Shown here piece by piece: positions 43,092-53,052 of a stretch of 64,000 bases of DNA (positions within the stretch are counted from its first letter, which is position 1; each line of letters begins with the position of its first letter). The translations under genes were made by a program, and so were the position numbers. The notes below the pieces were generated by a model that worked only from the letters and a program-made list of their open reading frames with translations, had not been told where the DNA came from and made no database searches. Source of the DNA: Rhodopseudomonas palustris (lineage in GTDB: Bacteria; Pseudomonadota; Alphaproteobacteria; Rhizobiales; Xanthobacteraceae); the NCBI RefSeq assembly GCF_007005445.1, contig NZ_CP041387.1, positions 2,666,001 to 2,730,000 of the forward strand. The letters run 5' to 3'.

Positions 43092-45173
43092 ATGACCGAC
43101 AAGACTTCGGGCGACAAGCCTTCCGCGTCCACCTCCGGCTTCCAGTACACCCTCTCCAACCTCAAGCCGGTAGCCCCCATGGACCAGATCACCATCACCT
43201 TCCCCGACGGCAAGACCCGCGAATATCCGCGCGGCACCACCGGGCTCGACATCGCCAAGGGCATTTCGCCCTCGCTCGCCAAGCGCACCGTCGCGATGGC
43301 GCTGAACGGCACGCTGACCGACCTCGCCGATCCGATCGAAGACAACACCGCCATCGACTTCGTCGCCCGCGACGACGGCCGCGCGCTGGAACTGATCCGG
43401 CATGATTGCGCCCACGTGCTCGCCGAAGCGGTGCAGAGTCTGTGGCCGGGCACCCAGGTCACGATCGGCCCGGTGATCGAGAACGGCTTCTACTACGACT
43501 TCTTCCGCAACGAGCCGTTCACGCCGGAAGACTTCGCGGCGATCGAGAAGAAGATGCGCGAGATCATCGCGCGCGACAAACCGTTCACCAAGGAAGTCTG
43601 GACCCGCGACGAAGCCAAGAAGGTGTTCGCCGACAACGGCGAGGCGTTCAAGGTCGAGCTGGTCGACGCCATCCCTGAAGACCAGACCATCAAGATCTAC
43701 AAGCAGGGCGAGTGGTTCGATCTGTGCCGCGGTCCGCACATGACCTCGACCGGCAAGATCGGCACCGCCTTCAAGCTGATGAAGGTGGCCGGTGCGTATT
43801 GGCGGGGCGACAGCAACAACCCGATGCTGACCCGGATCTACGGCACCGCCTGGGCCAAGCAGGAAGATCTCGACGCCTACCTGCATCAGATCGAGGAAGC
43901 CGAGAAGCGCGACCATCGCAAGCTCGGCCGTGAACTCGACCTGTTCCACTTCCAGGAAGAAGGTCCGGGCGTGGTGTTCTGGCACGCCAAGGGCTGGAGC
44001 CTGTTCCAGTCGCTGGTCGGCTATATGCGCCGCCGTCTCGCCGGCGACTACGACGAGGTCAACGCGCCGCAGATCCTCGACAAGGTGCTGTGGGAGACCT
44101 CGGGGCACTGGGAATGGTACCGCGAGAATATGTTCGCGGCGCAGTCGGCCGGCGAGGACGCCGAGGATAAGCGCTGGTTCGCGCTGAAGCCGATGAACTG
44201 CCCGGGCCACGTCCAGATCTTCAAGCACGGCCTGAAAAGCTACCGCGACCTGCCGTTGCGGATGGCCGAGTTCGGCGTTGTGCATCGCTACGAGCCATCA
44301 GGCGCCATGCACGGGCTGATGCGGGTGCGCGGCTTCACCCAGGACGACGCGCACGTGTTCTGCACCGAGGCGCAGCTCGCCGAGGAGTGCATCAAGATCA
44401 ACGATCTGATCCTGTCGACCTATTCGGACTTCGGCTTCGAAGGCGAACTGACGGTCAAGCTCTCGACCCGCCCCGACAAGCGTGTCGGCACCGACGAGAT
44501 GTGGGATCACGCCGAGCGGGTGATGGCCACGGTGCTGAGCGAGATCAAGGCCAAGGGCGGCAACCGCATCAAGACCGAGATCAATCCGGGCGAAGGCGCG
44601 TTCTACGGGCCGAAGTTCGAGTACGTGCTGCGCGACGCGATCGGCCGCGACTGGCAATGCGGCACCACCCAGGTCGACTTCAACCTGCCGGAACGGTTCG
44701 GCGCGTTCTACATCGACGCCGACGGCGCCAAGAAGGCGCCGGTGATGGTGCACCGCGCGATCTGCGGCTCGATGGAGCGCTTCACCGGCATCCTGATCGA
44801 GCACTACGCCGGCAACTTCCCGCTGTGGCTGGCGCCGGTGCAGGTCGTGGTGACCACGATTACGTCCGAAGGCGATGAATACGCCAAGAAGGTACTGGCG
44901 GCGCTGCGCAAGGCCGGCCTGCGCGCCGACATCGATCTGCGCAACGAGAAGATCAACTTCAAGGTGCGCGAGCATTCGCTCGCCAAGGTGCCTGCCCTGC
45001 TGGTGGTCGGCAAGAAGGAAGCCGAGACCCACTCGGTCTCGGTCCGCCGCCTCGGCAGCGACGGCCAGAAGGTGATGCCCACCGACGAGGCAATCGCCGC
45101 GCTGGTGGACGAGGCGACCCCGCCGGACGTGCGGCGGATGCGCGGGATGACACCCGCGGTCGCGGCCGAGTAA
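43092..45173 (+). CDS. thrS: Threonyl-tRNA synthetase
   Basis: The enzyme charges tRNA-Thr. In order: a TGS domain ([17 protein letters not shown]), the editing domain ([12 protein letters not shown] with the catalytic His pair), the class II core with motif 2 ([20 protein letters not shown]) and motif 3 ([13 protein letters not shown]), and the C-terminal anticodon-binding domain. GGAG seven bases before the ATG at 43092 favours a start 29 residues before the usual first Met (43179), giving 693 residues with a low-complexity leader. The tRNA-Thr gene at 16790 is one of its substrates. Confidence 0.97.
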   Translation: MTDKTSGDKPSASTSGFQYTLSNLKPVAPMDQITITFPDGKTREYPRGTTGLDIAKGISPSLAKRTVAMALNGTLTDLADPIEDNTAIDFVARDDGRALELIRHDCAHVLAEAVQSLWPGTQVTIGPVIENGFYYDFFRNEPFTPEDFAAIEKKMREIIARDKPFTKEVWTRDEAKKVFADNGEAFKVELVDAIPEDQTIKIYKQGEWFDLCRGPHMTSTGKIGTAFKLMKVAGAYWRGDSNNPMLTRIYGTAWAKQEDLDAYLHQIEEAEKRDHRKLGRELDLFHFQEEGPGVVFWHAKGWSLFQSLVGYMRRRLAGDYDEVNAPQILDKVLWETSGHWEWYRENMFAAQSAGEDAEDKRWFALKPMNCPGHVQIFKHGLKSYRDLPLRMAEFGVVHRYEPSGAMHGLMRVRGFTQDDAHVFCTEAQLAEECIKINDLILSTYSDFGFEGELTVKLSTRPDKRVGTDEMWDHAERVMATVLSEIKAKGGNRIKTEINPGEGAFYGPKFEYVLRDAIGRDWQCGTTQVDFNLPERFGAFYIDADGAKKAPVMVHRAICGSMERFTGILIEHYAGNFPLWLAPVQVVVTTITSEGDEYAKKVLAALRKAGLRADIDLRNEKINFKVREHSLAKVPALLVVGKKEAETHSVSVRRLGSDGQKVMPTDEAIAALVDEATPPDVRRMRGMTPAVAAE

Positions 45174-45189
45174 CCGGCGCGCGGCGGCG

Positions 45190-45558
45190 TCAGGCCGGCT
45201 CGCCTACGCTCTTGATCAGGGACTCGGCTGGGATGCCGAGCCCCTGATGCAATTTCCGGATCATCGGCAAGGTCAGATCGCGCTTGCGATTGAGCACCTC
45301 GTGCACCCGATTGCGACTGCCGATGAACGGGATCAGGTCGCGGGGCTGCAGATCGTTCTGCTCCATGTGATAGCGGATCGCTTCGACCGGATCGGGCAGA
45401 TCGAGCAGGTAGTGCTTGCGCTCCCAAGCTTCCACCAAGGTCACCAGCACGTCCAGCCGATCGCCCTCCGGCGTATTCCGCCGCGCATTCATCAGCTCCT
45501 CGATCTGCTTGAGGGCACGGCGATAATCGCGCTGTGACTTGATCGGAGCTATGTCCAT
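45190..45558 (-). CDS. HigA-like antitoxin (helix-turn-helix protein)
   Basis: A 122-residue protein of the COG5499 type: an N-terminal helical part (RDYRRALKQIEELMNARRN) and a C-terminal HTH in LIPFIGSRNRVHEVLNRKRDLTL. GAGG five bases before the ATG at 45558 supports this start. In complete systems HigA binds and neutralises the HigB mRNA interferase and represses the operon. Here only the last residues of a HigB-like frame remain upstream, so it is orphaned and may persist as a repressor. Confidence 0.85.
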   Translation of the reverse strand: MDIAPIKSQRDYRRALKQIEELMNARRNTPEGDRLDVLVTLVEAWERKHYLLDLPDPVEAIRYHMEQNDLQPRDLIPFIGSRNRVHEVLNRKRDLTLPMIRKLHQGLGIPAESLIKSVGEPA

Positions 45559-45565
45559 GGCGACC

Positions 45566-45637
45566 TCAAACGGTTTGTGCGTCGATCGCATCGTAATCGC
45601 GATGCGTCCCGACGTCCTCGCGCAAGTCGGGACCAGT
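45566..45637 (-). pseudogene. Remnant of HigB-like toxin upstream of HigA gene
   Basis: Reading toward the antitoxin, the frame encodes TGPDLREDVGTHRDYDAID then AQTV and a TGA eight bases before the HigA ATG. The VGTHRDYDAIDAQTV end matches the C-terminus of HigB-family toxins. Just upstream is the stop codon of the hypothetical gene at 45638-46216, so the rest of the toxin has been deleted. The short piece cannot be active. Confidence 0.65.
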
Positions 45638-46216
45638 TCACACGCTACGGTCGACGCCGGGGGATTGAGCGACGCCCTTCTGCATCGCGGCGATCGCCGC
45701 ATCGAGTTCGGCGCGGCTGTATTGCGGCGCGGTGCCGGAGCGCGGCGTCCATTCGCTTTGCGCCTTGGCGGTATCGGCGATCTCGACCTTGCCGCCGAGC
45801 AGCCTAGCGTAGGTCTCCGCCCGCCATTGCGCCAGCGCCGGGCCAACCAGGGACGGCTCGTCGAGACCGCTGACCGCGGACGCGGTGGCGTTGCTCATCT
45901 CGGCGATGCCGCCATTGTACAGCTTCGCCACCACCTGATTGCCGACCTTGACGGTGGCGTAGACGTCGTCCGGCTCGTTGTCGGAGCCGCCGCGCGGCGC
46001 CGTCTCCTGCTGCTGCAGCCAGACGCGCGCGATCTCGTCGACCTCGGCGGAGGTGACTTTACGCACCGCTTCCGGATGCGCCTTCATCAGGTCCGCGAAG
46101 CTGTAGACGTCGCCTTCGAAAGCGAGCCCGTTCTTGTTGGTGGACTTCTCCGAATCCGCCTTGGTCACGTGCATGTACGGCGTCAGCACGTGGCCGTGTC
46201 GGTCGGTGATATTCAT
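45638..46216 (-). CDS. Hypothetical soluble protein (192 aa)
   Basis: The protein begins MNITDRHGHVLTPYMHVTK and includes GLAFEGDVYSFADLMKAHPE, an acidic middle and a disordered C-terminus. No membrane segment, signal or cysteine. The stop lies directly against the HigB remnant, marking a deletion joint between this gene's end and the antitoxin locus. I do not recognise the family. Confidence 0.7.
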   Translation of the reverse strand: MNITDRHGHVLTPYMHVTKADSEKSTNKNGLAFEGDVYSFADLMKAHPEAVRKVTSAEVDEIARVWLQQQETAPRGGSDNEPDDVYATVKVGNQVVAKLYNGGIAEMSNATASAVSGLDEPSLVGPALAQWRAETYARLLGGKVEIADTAKAQSEWTPRSGTAPQYSRAELDAAIAAMQKGVAQSPGVDRSV

Positions 46217-46497
46217 GATGCGCCCCCACTCCAAATTGGTCCGAGCGGTGGTGGGTTTGCAAACTTCGCGCCACGAAGAAGCGTTGCTGATCAATGCGAT
46301 CGGAGCCCCACGCCGGCCGTGAGTCGGCGACAATTGCCGATGCCGGCAAGGTTTTCCTATGCCGAAGGTCGATCGCGCACCCGCCGCGTTTGGTACGGTT
46401 CTGATCGAACCTTGCGCCGACATGCGATAGATTGCCGGCGAAGCATGCGCCCGCGGATCGCTGCCGCGGGCGGCGCTGGAGCAGATGGAGAGCAGCC

Positions 46498-47061
46498 ATT
46501 TCCGACCCGATCGAATTCTTCAAGACCCGCCGCTCGGTGAAGCCGCGCGAGATGACCGGCCCCGGCCCCTCGCCCGACGAGCTGGAGACCATTCTGACGA
46601 TTGGCGCCCGCGTGCCGGACCACGGCAAGATCGCGCCGTGGCGGTTCATCGTGTTCGAAGGCGACGCCCGCGTCCGAGCCGGCGAAGTGATCGCCGACGT
46701 GTTCGCGCGCAAGCATCCCGAAGCGACCGCCGCCGAGATCGCCGCCGAAAAGGCACGGCTGTGCGAAGCGCCGCTGGTGATCGCGGTGGTGTCGTCGCCC
46801 AAGCCGCATCCCAAGGTGCCGGTGTGGGAACAGGAATTGTCGGCCGGCGCGAGCTGCATGAACATCGTCTCGGCCGCGACCGCGCTCGGCTACGGCGCCA
46901 ACTGGCTGACCGGCTGGATCGCGTTCGATCCAGACGTGCTGAGCGGTCTCGGCCTGCGCGGCGACGAGAAGCTCGCCGGCTTCATCCACATCGGCACCCG
47001 GCCGAAAGATATCGAAGACCGGCCGCGGCCGGAACTGAGCGCGATCGTCACGCGGTTCTAG
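46498..47061 (+). CDS. Nitroreductase-family protein (ATT start likely)
   Basis: The 187-residue FMN-binding nitroreductase begins (SDPIEFFKTRRSVK) just after an ATT at 46498; GGAG lies seven bases before this ATT and no ATG, GTG or TTG is in frame nearby except a TTG at 46432 that would add 22 unlikely arginine-rich residues. The protein keeps the FMN phosphate site (RRSVK), GARVPDHGKIAPWRF and ALGYGANWLTGW. Such enzymes reduce nitro compounds or quinones with NAD(P)H. Confidence 0.85.
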   Translation: MSDPIEFFKTRRSVKPREMTGPGPSPDELETILTIGARVPDHGKIAPWRFIVFEGDARVRAGEVIADVFARKHPEATAAEIAAEKARLCEAPLVIAVVSSPKPHPKVPVWEQELSAGASCMNIVSAATALGYGANWLTGWIAFDPDVLSGLGLRGDEKLAGFIHIGTRPKDIEDRPRPELSAIVTRF

Positions 47062-47118
47062 GCGCGTTCGAGCTTCCGGCTGCGGTCCGCGCACGGCGCA
47101 CCGCAGCCGTCCCGCGCG

Positions 47119-48993
47119 CTAAGCGCGGCCGACCGGGAACACCTGCCCTTCGAACACCGTCCCCCAGATCGGCACATCCTTGAGCCGCTCCGGCGGCACC
47201 GCATAAGGATCCTGCTCGAGCACCGTGAAGTTGGCGATCTTGCCCGGCGCGATGCTGCCGAGCTGGTCCTCGTGGCGCCAGGAATACGCCGCCTCGATGG
47301 TGATCGCGCGCAGCGCCGCATCGACCGAGACGCGCTGCTCCGGACCTGCTACGCGGCCGGACGAGGTGATCCGGTTGACGCCGCACCACGCCAGATACAG
47401 CGGCGCGCTCGGTGCCATCGGCAGATCGGAGTGATAGGACAGCGGCACGCCCTGATCGAGCACCGATTTGGCCCGCACCATCGCGTCCGCCCGCTCCGGC
47501 CCCAACCCCACCGCGCTGTATTTGTCCGCAAAGCCGGTGGTATAGTACGGATTGGCGCTGACCAGTGCTCCGAGCCGTTTGATCCGTGCGACCTGATCTT
47601 CGGTCGAGTTAGCGAAGTGCACGATCACGCTGCGATGATCGGCGCGCGGATGCTCGGTGTTCAGCTTCTCCAGGATGTCGAGCAGCTTCTCCAGGCCGAG
47701 ATCGCCGTTGACGTGGGTATGGATCTGATAGCCCGCATTCCAGAACAGCCGGGCGCGGCGCTCGAGTTCGTCCGGCGGAATGATCCACTCGCCCTGATGA
47801 CCGTCGAGATAGCCGTCCTTCATCTGCATCAACTGCGAGATGATGGCGCCGTCGGCGAACAGCTTGATCTGGCCGGGGAAGAACATCAGCTTGCGGCCCG
47901 GCGCTTCGGGCGCCACCGCGATCTGCGCTTCGACCGCATCGAGCGCGCCGTCGAGCCCGACGCGGTCGACGATGCCGCGGCCGTCGGCGATGAAGGTGGA
48001 GTACATCGGGGTGTCGGGGGCACCGAGGATCTGCTCGTACAGCTTCCACATGTCCGGGGTGTAGAGCGCGCCCGGCTCCATATAGGCGGTGACGCCGTTG
48101 GCGTGCAGATAGCTCACCATCTGCTTCAGCCCGAAGGCCAGCCGCTCCGGCGTCGCCAGCACCTTCATCATCGGCGTCATCACCAGATTGAGGCCGCCCT
48201 CCCAGAAATGCCCCTCGCGCCAGTTCGACTGCTCGCTCGCCTGCCCCTGGTTCAGCGTCATGGCTTCGGTGATGCCGAGCGCCGCCAGCGCCGGGGTGTT
48301 CAGATAGAATTCGTGGCAGGAACGATGCCACACCGCGATCGGCCGGGTCGGGTTGATGGCGTCGAGCGCGGCGCGGTCGAGCTTGCCGTGCCACAACGCG
48401 TGATAACCCCAGGTCAGCAGCCAGGCGTCTGGCTTGGTCAGCCTGGTGTCGGCCGCCCTCAGCCGCGCCTGGTAAGCGTCGGCGCTGGCGGCAGCCTTGT
48501 GGGTGCCGCCGGGCAGCACCCAATCCTCCGGCGCGATCACCTCGACCGCCAGCGTCAGCGCGCCGAGCACCGGGTGCAGATGCTGATCGATCAGCCCCGG
48601 CGTCACGATCTTGGCCGCGAAGGTCTCGTCCACCGTAAAGGGGCGGTCACCGAGCGCCTCCCTGACCTGATCGAGCGAGCCGACCGCAACGATCCGCTTG
48701 CCCGCGACGGCGACTGCGGTCGCCTCCGGCGCGCCGCGCTCCATGGTGATGAACTTCCTGGCGGTGAAGATCGTCATCGGTGCCGCGGCGCCGGCGATCT
48801 GCTCGCCACCGAGCGCGCTCGCCAGTCGCGCGTTGATACCACCATCGGCTTTCGCCGATTTGGATACCACCGCTTCGGCCACGAACGGGACGCTCGCGCT
48901 CAACGCGGCCGCCCCCTTCAGCACCGTGCGGCGCGACGGCAGCGACAGTGAGCGGAATGCGAACTGGAATGCAGGATTGCAGGCGATGCACAT
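47119..48993 (-). CDS. Amidohydrolase (YtcJ-like) with Tat-like leader
   Basis: The 624-residue metallohydrolase has the TIM-barrel metal site HxH in TPGLIDQHLHPV, further HTHVNGDLG and HSDLPMAP blocks, and ends in a small beta-sandwich (GSIAPGKIANFTVLEQDP). The N-terminal part carries a twin-arginine motif (SRRTVLKGAAALSASV), so export in folded form is likely. Members hydrolyse amides, cyclic ureas or formamides; the substrate here is unknown. The start is ATG at 48993. Confidence 0.88.
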   Translation of the reverse strand: MCIACNPAFQFAFRSLSLPSRRTVLKGAAALSASVPFVAEAVVSKSAKADGGINARLASALGGEQIAGAAAPMTIFTARKFITMERGAPEATAVAVAGKRIVAVGSLDQVREALGDRPFTVDETFAAKIVTPGLIDQHLHPVLGALTLAVEVIAPEDWVLPGGTHKAAASADAYQARLRAADTRLTKPDAWLLTWGYHALWHGKLDRAALDAINPTRPIAVWHRSCHEFYLNTPALAALGITEAMTLNQGQASEQSNWREGHFWEGGLNLVMTPMMKVLATPERLAFGLKQMVSYLHANGVTAYMEPGALYTPDMWKLYEQILGAPDTPMYSTFIADGRGIVDRVGLDGALDAVEAQIAVAPEAPGRKLMFFPGQIKLFADGAIISQLMQMKDGYLDGHQGEWIIPPDELERRARLFWNAGYQIHTHVNGDLGLEKLLDILEKLNTEHPRADHRSVIVHFANSTEDQVARIKRLGALVSANPYYTTGFADKYSAVGLGPERADAMVRAKSVLDQGVPLSYHSDLPMAPSAPLYLAWCGVNRITSSGRVAGPEQRVSVDAALRAITIEAAYSWRHEDQLGSIAPGKIANFTVLEQDPYAVPPERLKDVPIWGTVFEGQVFPVGRA

Positions 48994-49085
48994 GGCGCGC
49001 GCTCCAGGACCGAAGTTGTTAGTGGCCCTGCGGCAGCTTAGCACTGAGTCGGAAACTCAGCCCCCGGACATTGGTCGGGCTTTGG

Positions 49086-51578
49086 TCACGCCGCCTGCGA
49101 CGCCTGCCGCCCGAACCGCGTCAGCAGCCCGCAAATCTCCGAGGCCGGCCGGGCCGGGCTGAACAGGAATCCCTGCACCTCGTGGCAGCCCTCGGCGCGG
49201 AGCGCGTCGAGCTGTTCGACGCTCTCCACGCCTTCCGCCAGCGTCGTGATGTCGAGGCTGCGGCCGAGCCCGGCGATGGCGCGGACGATCGCGAGGCAAT
49301 CCGGCCGCTCAGTGAGATCCTTCACGAACGAACGGTCGATCTTGATCTTGTCGAACGGGAAGCTGCGTAAGTAACTGAGCGAGGAGTAGCCGGTGCCGAA
49401 ATCGTCCATCGAGATCCGCACCCCGAGGCTGCGGAGCTGATGCAGCGTCGCCAGATTGGCATCGCTGTCGGCCAGAAACAGCGACTCGGTGATTTCCAGT
49501 TCGAGCCGGTGCGGCACCAGGCTCGACTGCGCCAACGCCGAGATCACCACCTGCACCAGATTGCGGCTGCGGAATTGCACCGGCGACAGATTGACCGCGA
49601 CCTTGACGTCCGACGGCCAGGATGCGGCTTCCAGACACGCCTGCCGCAGCACCCATTCGCCGAGACCGACGATCAGGCCAATGTCCTCGGCCACCGGAAT
49701 GAAGTCGGACGGCGAGATCATGCCACGCTCGGGATGACGCCAACGCAGCAGCGTCTCGAAGCCGCCGATCCGGTCCTCTGCCAGATCGATCAGCGGCTGA
49801 TAGTGCAGTTCGAACTCGCCGCGCGCGAACGCCTGCCGCAGATCGAGCTCCATGTCGCGGCGGATCTGGGCCTGGCGGTCCATCTCCTTCTCGAAGAAAT
49901 GGTGGCAGCCGCCGCCGGCCGCCTTGGCGCGGTACAGCGCCATGTCGGCGTTGCGCGACAGCGCCTCGCACTCGTCGCCGTCGGACGGCGCCAGGGCGAT
50001 GCCGATCGAGGCGCCGATCACCACTTCGAGCCCGTCCATGTCGTAGGGCGCGCTCAGGATCTCGATCAGCCGCGCCGCCAGATTGCTGGCTTCGTTCGGC
50101 GTCGCCAGCGAGGTCAGCACGATGGCGAATTCGTCGCCGCCGAGCCGCGCCACCAGATCGCCGTCCCCGATCTGCTGCCGCAGCCGTTCGGCGACGCATT
50201 GCAGCAGGCGGTCGCCCATCGGATGGCCGAACGAGTCGTTGACGTTCTTGAACAGATCGAGGTCGACGCACATCACCGCGACCATCGTGCCGCTGCCGCG
50301 GGCCTGCGCCAGCGCCTGCTCCAGCCGCTGCTGATACAGCGCGCGGTTCGGCAGATTGGTAAGCCCGTCGTGATGCGCCATGTGGGCGATCTTGGCCTCC
50401 GCCTTGCGGCGCTCGGTGACGTCGACCACCGCCACCAGGAAGCCGTCGCGGCCGTCGAACACCACGCGGCGGCCGAAGGTCAGCACGTGAATCTCGGAGC
50501 CGTCGGCCTTGATGTGACGCCAATTGCCCTCGGACTGATAGCTGTCGCGCATCTCCAGCAGGGTCTGGCCGTGCGCGATCCACTCCTCGCGCGGCCAGAT
50601 CTCGCGCAGCGACATCCGCAGGAACTGGTCGCGCGGATAGCCGTAATGCGCCACCGCGGCGTCGTTGACGCTGAGGAATTCGAAGGTCTGGGCGTCGAAC
50701 ACCCACATCGGCATCGGGTTGCCGTCGAACAGCAGCCGGAACGACTCCTCGCGCTTTTTCAGCGAGGTGACGTCGGAGATCGTCACCGAGATCACGTCGC
50801 CGAACGCGGTGGCGCTGAGGCTGAGATTGCGGTCGCCGCTGTCGACCGCGAAGGTGATGCTCGCATCGGAATCGACCAGCTCGATCAGCCGCCCGGCGAC
50901 GTCTGGTGTGCACAGCAGATGATGTCCGACCGACAGCCGGCTCCAGTGCAGCTCGGCCACCGAATGCCGCAGCAATTGCGAGGCGCCCTGGTTGACATGG
51001 ACGATCTGAAAGTCGAACGGCCGGCGGTCGGGGCCGCGGATCGCCGTCAGGGCGACAATGCCGTCGTCGGTCGAGGAGAAGATCGCGTCGAGCAGGTTGT
51101 AGCGATGGCGCTCTTCATTGACGTAGACGCCGACCAGGGTACCGCCCCAGCGCGAGGCGGTCGGCAGCGCCAGCAGGGTGTAGCGCTGCACGATGCCGTC
51201 GCGGACGCAATGCGCGGTACCGAGATGCGGCCCTTTGTTCTGCAGCGCGCCCGAGGCGGCCTGCGCCAGCGCGGTGCCGCAATCCGGCGACAGCGCATCC
51301 AGCGGAATATCCCAGCGCTCGTCGCCGAGCCATTGCTGGGCGTAGCGGCCGGTGCGCGACACCTCCGGCGTCTCGCCGTCGATCTCCAGCAGCACCAGAT
51401 GATCAGCCAGCCGCCCCAAACTCCCCAGCATTACCTCTTCGTAGCTCGGCAGCGACTGTCCGGGCTGAATCGCCGCGTGCCACTTGCGCTGCAGCACGGT
51501 TAAGTCTGCAGCAAGCTGACTGGTCGAATTTTCGGAAAGTTGAGTGACGGTAGCCGACACGAGAAGCGCCCCGCGCAT
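49086..51578 (-). CDS. PAS-GGDEF-EAL protein (cyclic-di-GMP turnover)
   Basis: An 830-residue cytoplasmic signalling protein. Two PAS-like sensor regions lie before residue about 420. The GGDEF domain has the intact active-site motif LGGDEFA (near 480-484), suggesting diguanylate cyclase activity. The EAL domain carries FETLLRW instead of EALLRW but keeps the catalytic Glu plus DDFGTGYSS and KIDRSFVKDL. Both activities are possible. No membrane segments. Its start is ATG at 51578 with little ribosome-binding sequence. Confidence 0.9.
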   Translation of the reverse strand: MRGALLVSATVTQLSENSTSQLAADLTVLQRKWHAAIQPGQSLPSYEEVMLGSLGRLADHLVLLEIDGETPEVSRTGRYAQQWLGDERWDIPLDALSPDCGTALAQAASGALQNKGPHLGTAHCVRDGIVQRYTLLALPTASRWGGTLVGVYVNEERHRYNLLDAIFSSTDDGIVALTAIRGPDRRPFDFQIVHVNQGASQLLRHSVAELHWSRLSVGHHLLCTPDVAGRLIELVDSDASITFAVDSGDRNLSLSATAFGDVISVTISDVTSLKKREESFRLLFDGNPMPMWVFDAQTFEFLSVNDAAVAHYGYPRDQFLRMSLREIWPREEWIAHGQTLLEMRDSYQSEGNWRHIKADGSEIHVLTFGRRVVFDGRDGFLVAVVDVTERRKAEAKIAHMAHHDGLTNLPNRALYQQRLEQALAQARGSGTMVAVMCVDLDLFKNVNDSFGHPMGDRLLQCVAERLRQQIGDGDLVARLGGDEFAIVLTSLATPNEASNLAARLIEILSAPYDMDGLEVVIGASIGIALAPSDGDECEALSRNADMALYRAKAAGGGCHHFFEKEMDRQAQIRRDMELDLRQAFARGEFELHYQPLIDLAEDRIGGFETLLRWRHPERGMISPSDFIPVAEDIGLIVGLGEWVLRQACLEAASWPSDVKVAVNLSPVQFRSRNLVQVVISALAQSSLVPHRLELEITESLFLADSDANLATLHQLRSLGVRISMDDFGTGYSSLSYLRSFPFDKIKIDRSFVKDLTERPDCLAIVRAIAGLGRSLDITTLAEGVESVEQLDALRAEGCHEVQGFLFSPARPASEICGLLTRFGRQASQAA

Positions 51579-51759
51579 GAGAAGTGCGGCGCGCAGTCGA
51601 ACTATTCCCGATTAAGACGATGTAAACGTATCGCCCAGCGGGGCGACAAACCACTGAATATGAAGGTTTTAAGTCGCGCGATGGTTACTTCGCGTTCACC
51701 ATTGTGACGGCGCGGAAATCGCGCGAAGCGATCAATGCGAAGCCGCGCCGATACGTGAT

Positions 51760-52818
51760 TCAGCGCGCCAGCACTTCGACTTCGCCGTCGACGCCATTGA
51801 CCACATTGAACCCGCGCTCGAACACCTTGCCTTCATTCTTGGCGATGGCGCGATACTCGCCCTCGGACAGCACGACACGCGGGAATGCGCCGATCGATTC
51901 CTTGATGACGTCGCCGCCCGGCGTCAGCACCGACCACGAGGTGTTGGCGAGCGCTTCGCCGCCCTTCTCGCTGACCAGCTTGAGGGTGATCACCGCGGCG
52001 CGGTGCGTGATCGTGACGTCGGTGAGTTTGCCGGTCTGGACGCGAATGTCGGATCGCACCACCGAATTGGCGTCGCCGTAATTGGAGACGATGTAGTAAG
52101 TGCCTTCCGGCACCAGAGCGACGTCACCGGCGGCGACCCCCGGCAACAGCGGCGCCCGCTGCGCGTTGTCGAACTGGCTGCCCTTGTAGATCGAGAAGGA
52201 AATCTGGTTGGCGGGAATTCGCGAACTGCCGACCTTGCCTTCGATCCGCAGGCCGCCGGCAGGGAGCACGAAATTCTCGCGCTCGGTATCGGCCTTGACC
52301 GTCACCGGCCGCACCGCGCTGACCAGACCGAGCGCGACATGCACGACGTAGTTGCCGGGCGGCAGCGGAATGCTCGGAGTAGCGCCGTGATCCTCCCGGA
52401 TGAGCTTGATGGCACCGCTGTCGTCGGGGCGATCCGAGTACACCCGCCATATCAGACCGCTGTTGATCACCGGCTGGTCCTTGCCGTAGCGCGCCGTCAA
52501 GGCGAGGACACCTTGGGGCGGCGCCGGCGCGGCGAGCGGCGGCAACGGCGACATCGACGGTGGCGCCACTGCACCGACGGGGGGCTGGGTCAGCGGCGCC
52601 GGCAGGCTCGGGGCCGCAGCCGCGCCGGATTGCGGCGCCAAACTGATCGCTGCGCCGGCCGGCGGCTCCGGCACAGAGGCCGGCGGAACGGGCGGCGGCC
52701 GATCGCTGAAAAACTGCGCCGCAGCCGGTTGCGTCAGCGCCAGCGCGCACACTGCGACCAACGCCCACTGTGCGACAATCCGGCGCCGCCCCCCGACGAT
52801 ATTACCCCTGAAGATCAT
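51760..52818 (-). CDS. Secreted protein with proline-rich linker and beta-sandwich repeats, unknown
   Basis: The signal peptide (VAQWALVAVCALALTQPAAA) is followed by about 80 residues rich in Pro, Ala and Ser, then several similar beta-sandwich segments of about 80 residues each with YVVHVALG, GTYYIVSNYG and EGEYRAIAKNEG strands, in the style of carboxypeptidase-regulatory or Ig-like folds. Such proteins bind sugars or surface partners. No catalytic motif. ATG at 52818 fits the signal best. Confidence 0.75.
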   Translation of the reverse strand: MIFRGNIVGGRRRIVAQWALVAVCALALTQPAAAQFFSDRPPPVPPASVPEPPAGAAISLAPQSGAAAAPSLPAPLTQPPVGAVAPPSMSPLPPLAAPAPPQGVLALTARYGKDQPVINSGLIWRVYSDRPDDSGAIKLIREDHGATPSIPLPPGNYVVHVALGLVSAVRPVTVKADTERENFVLPAGGLRIEGKVGSSRIPANQISFSIYKGSQFDNAQRAPLLPGVAAGDVALVPEGTYYIVSNYGDANSVVRSDIRVQTGKLTDVTITHRAAVITLKLVSEKGGEALANTSWSVLTPGGDVIKESIGAFPRVVLSEGEYRAIAKNEGKVFERGFNVVNGVDGEVEVLAR

Positions 52819-53052
52819 GGCGATGGTTTTCACCGAAAACGCGGCAAATTCAAGCCGGTCCCGCGCCCTGTCGCAGCGGCCGCCACCCCAGCGGTACATG
52901 CGTGCTGTTCGTGATTGCGTCACGATTTTCCCCTAGTCCCGGCTGCCTCAAGCATTATTCATGCATTTGAAGCGATATGACACGATCCGGCAACGCGAGT
53001 CGCGAGCCGGGGCGGCCTGGTCCACACCGGGCGACGAGTCGAGGAGGCAACC

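Noticed and set aside
49440..51503. Long open frame on the plus strand opposite the GGDEF-EAL gene
   Set aside because: Compositional shadow with no domain character; the minus strand has complete motifs.
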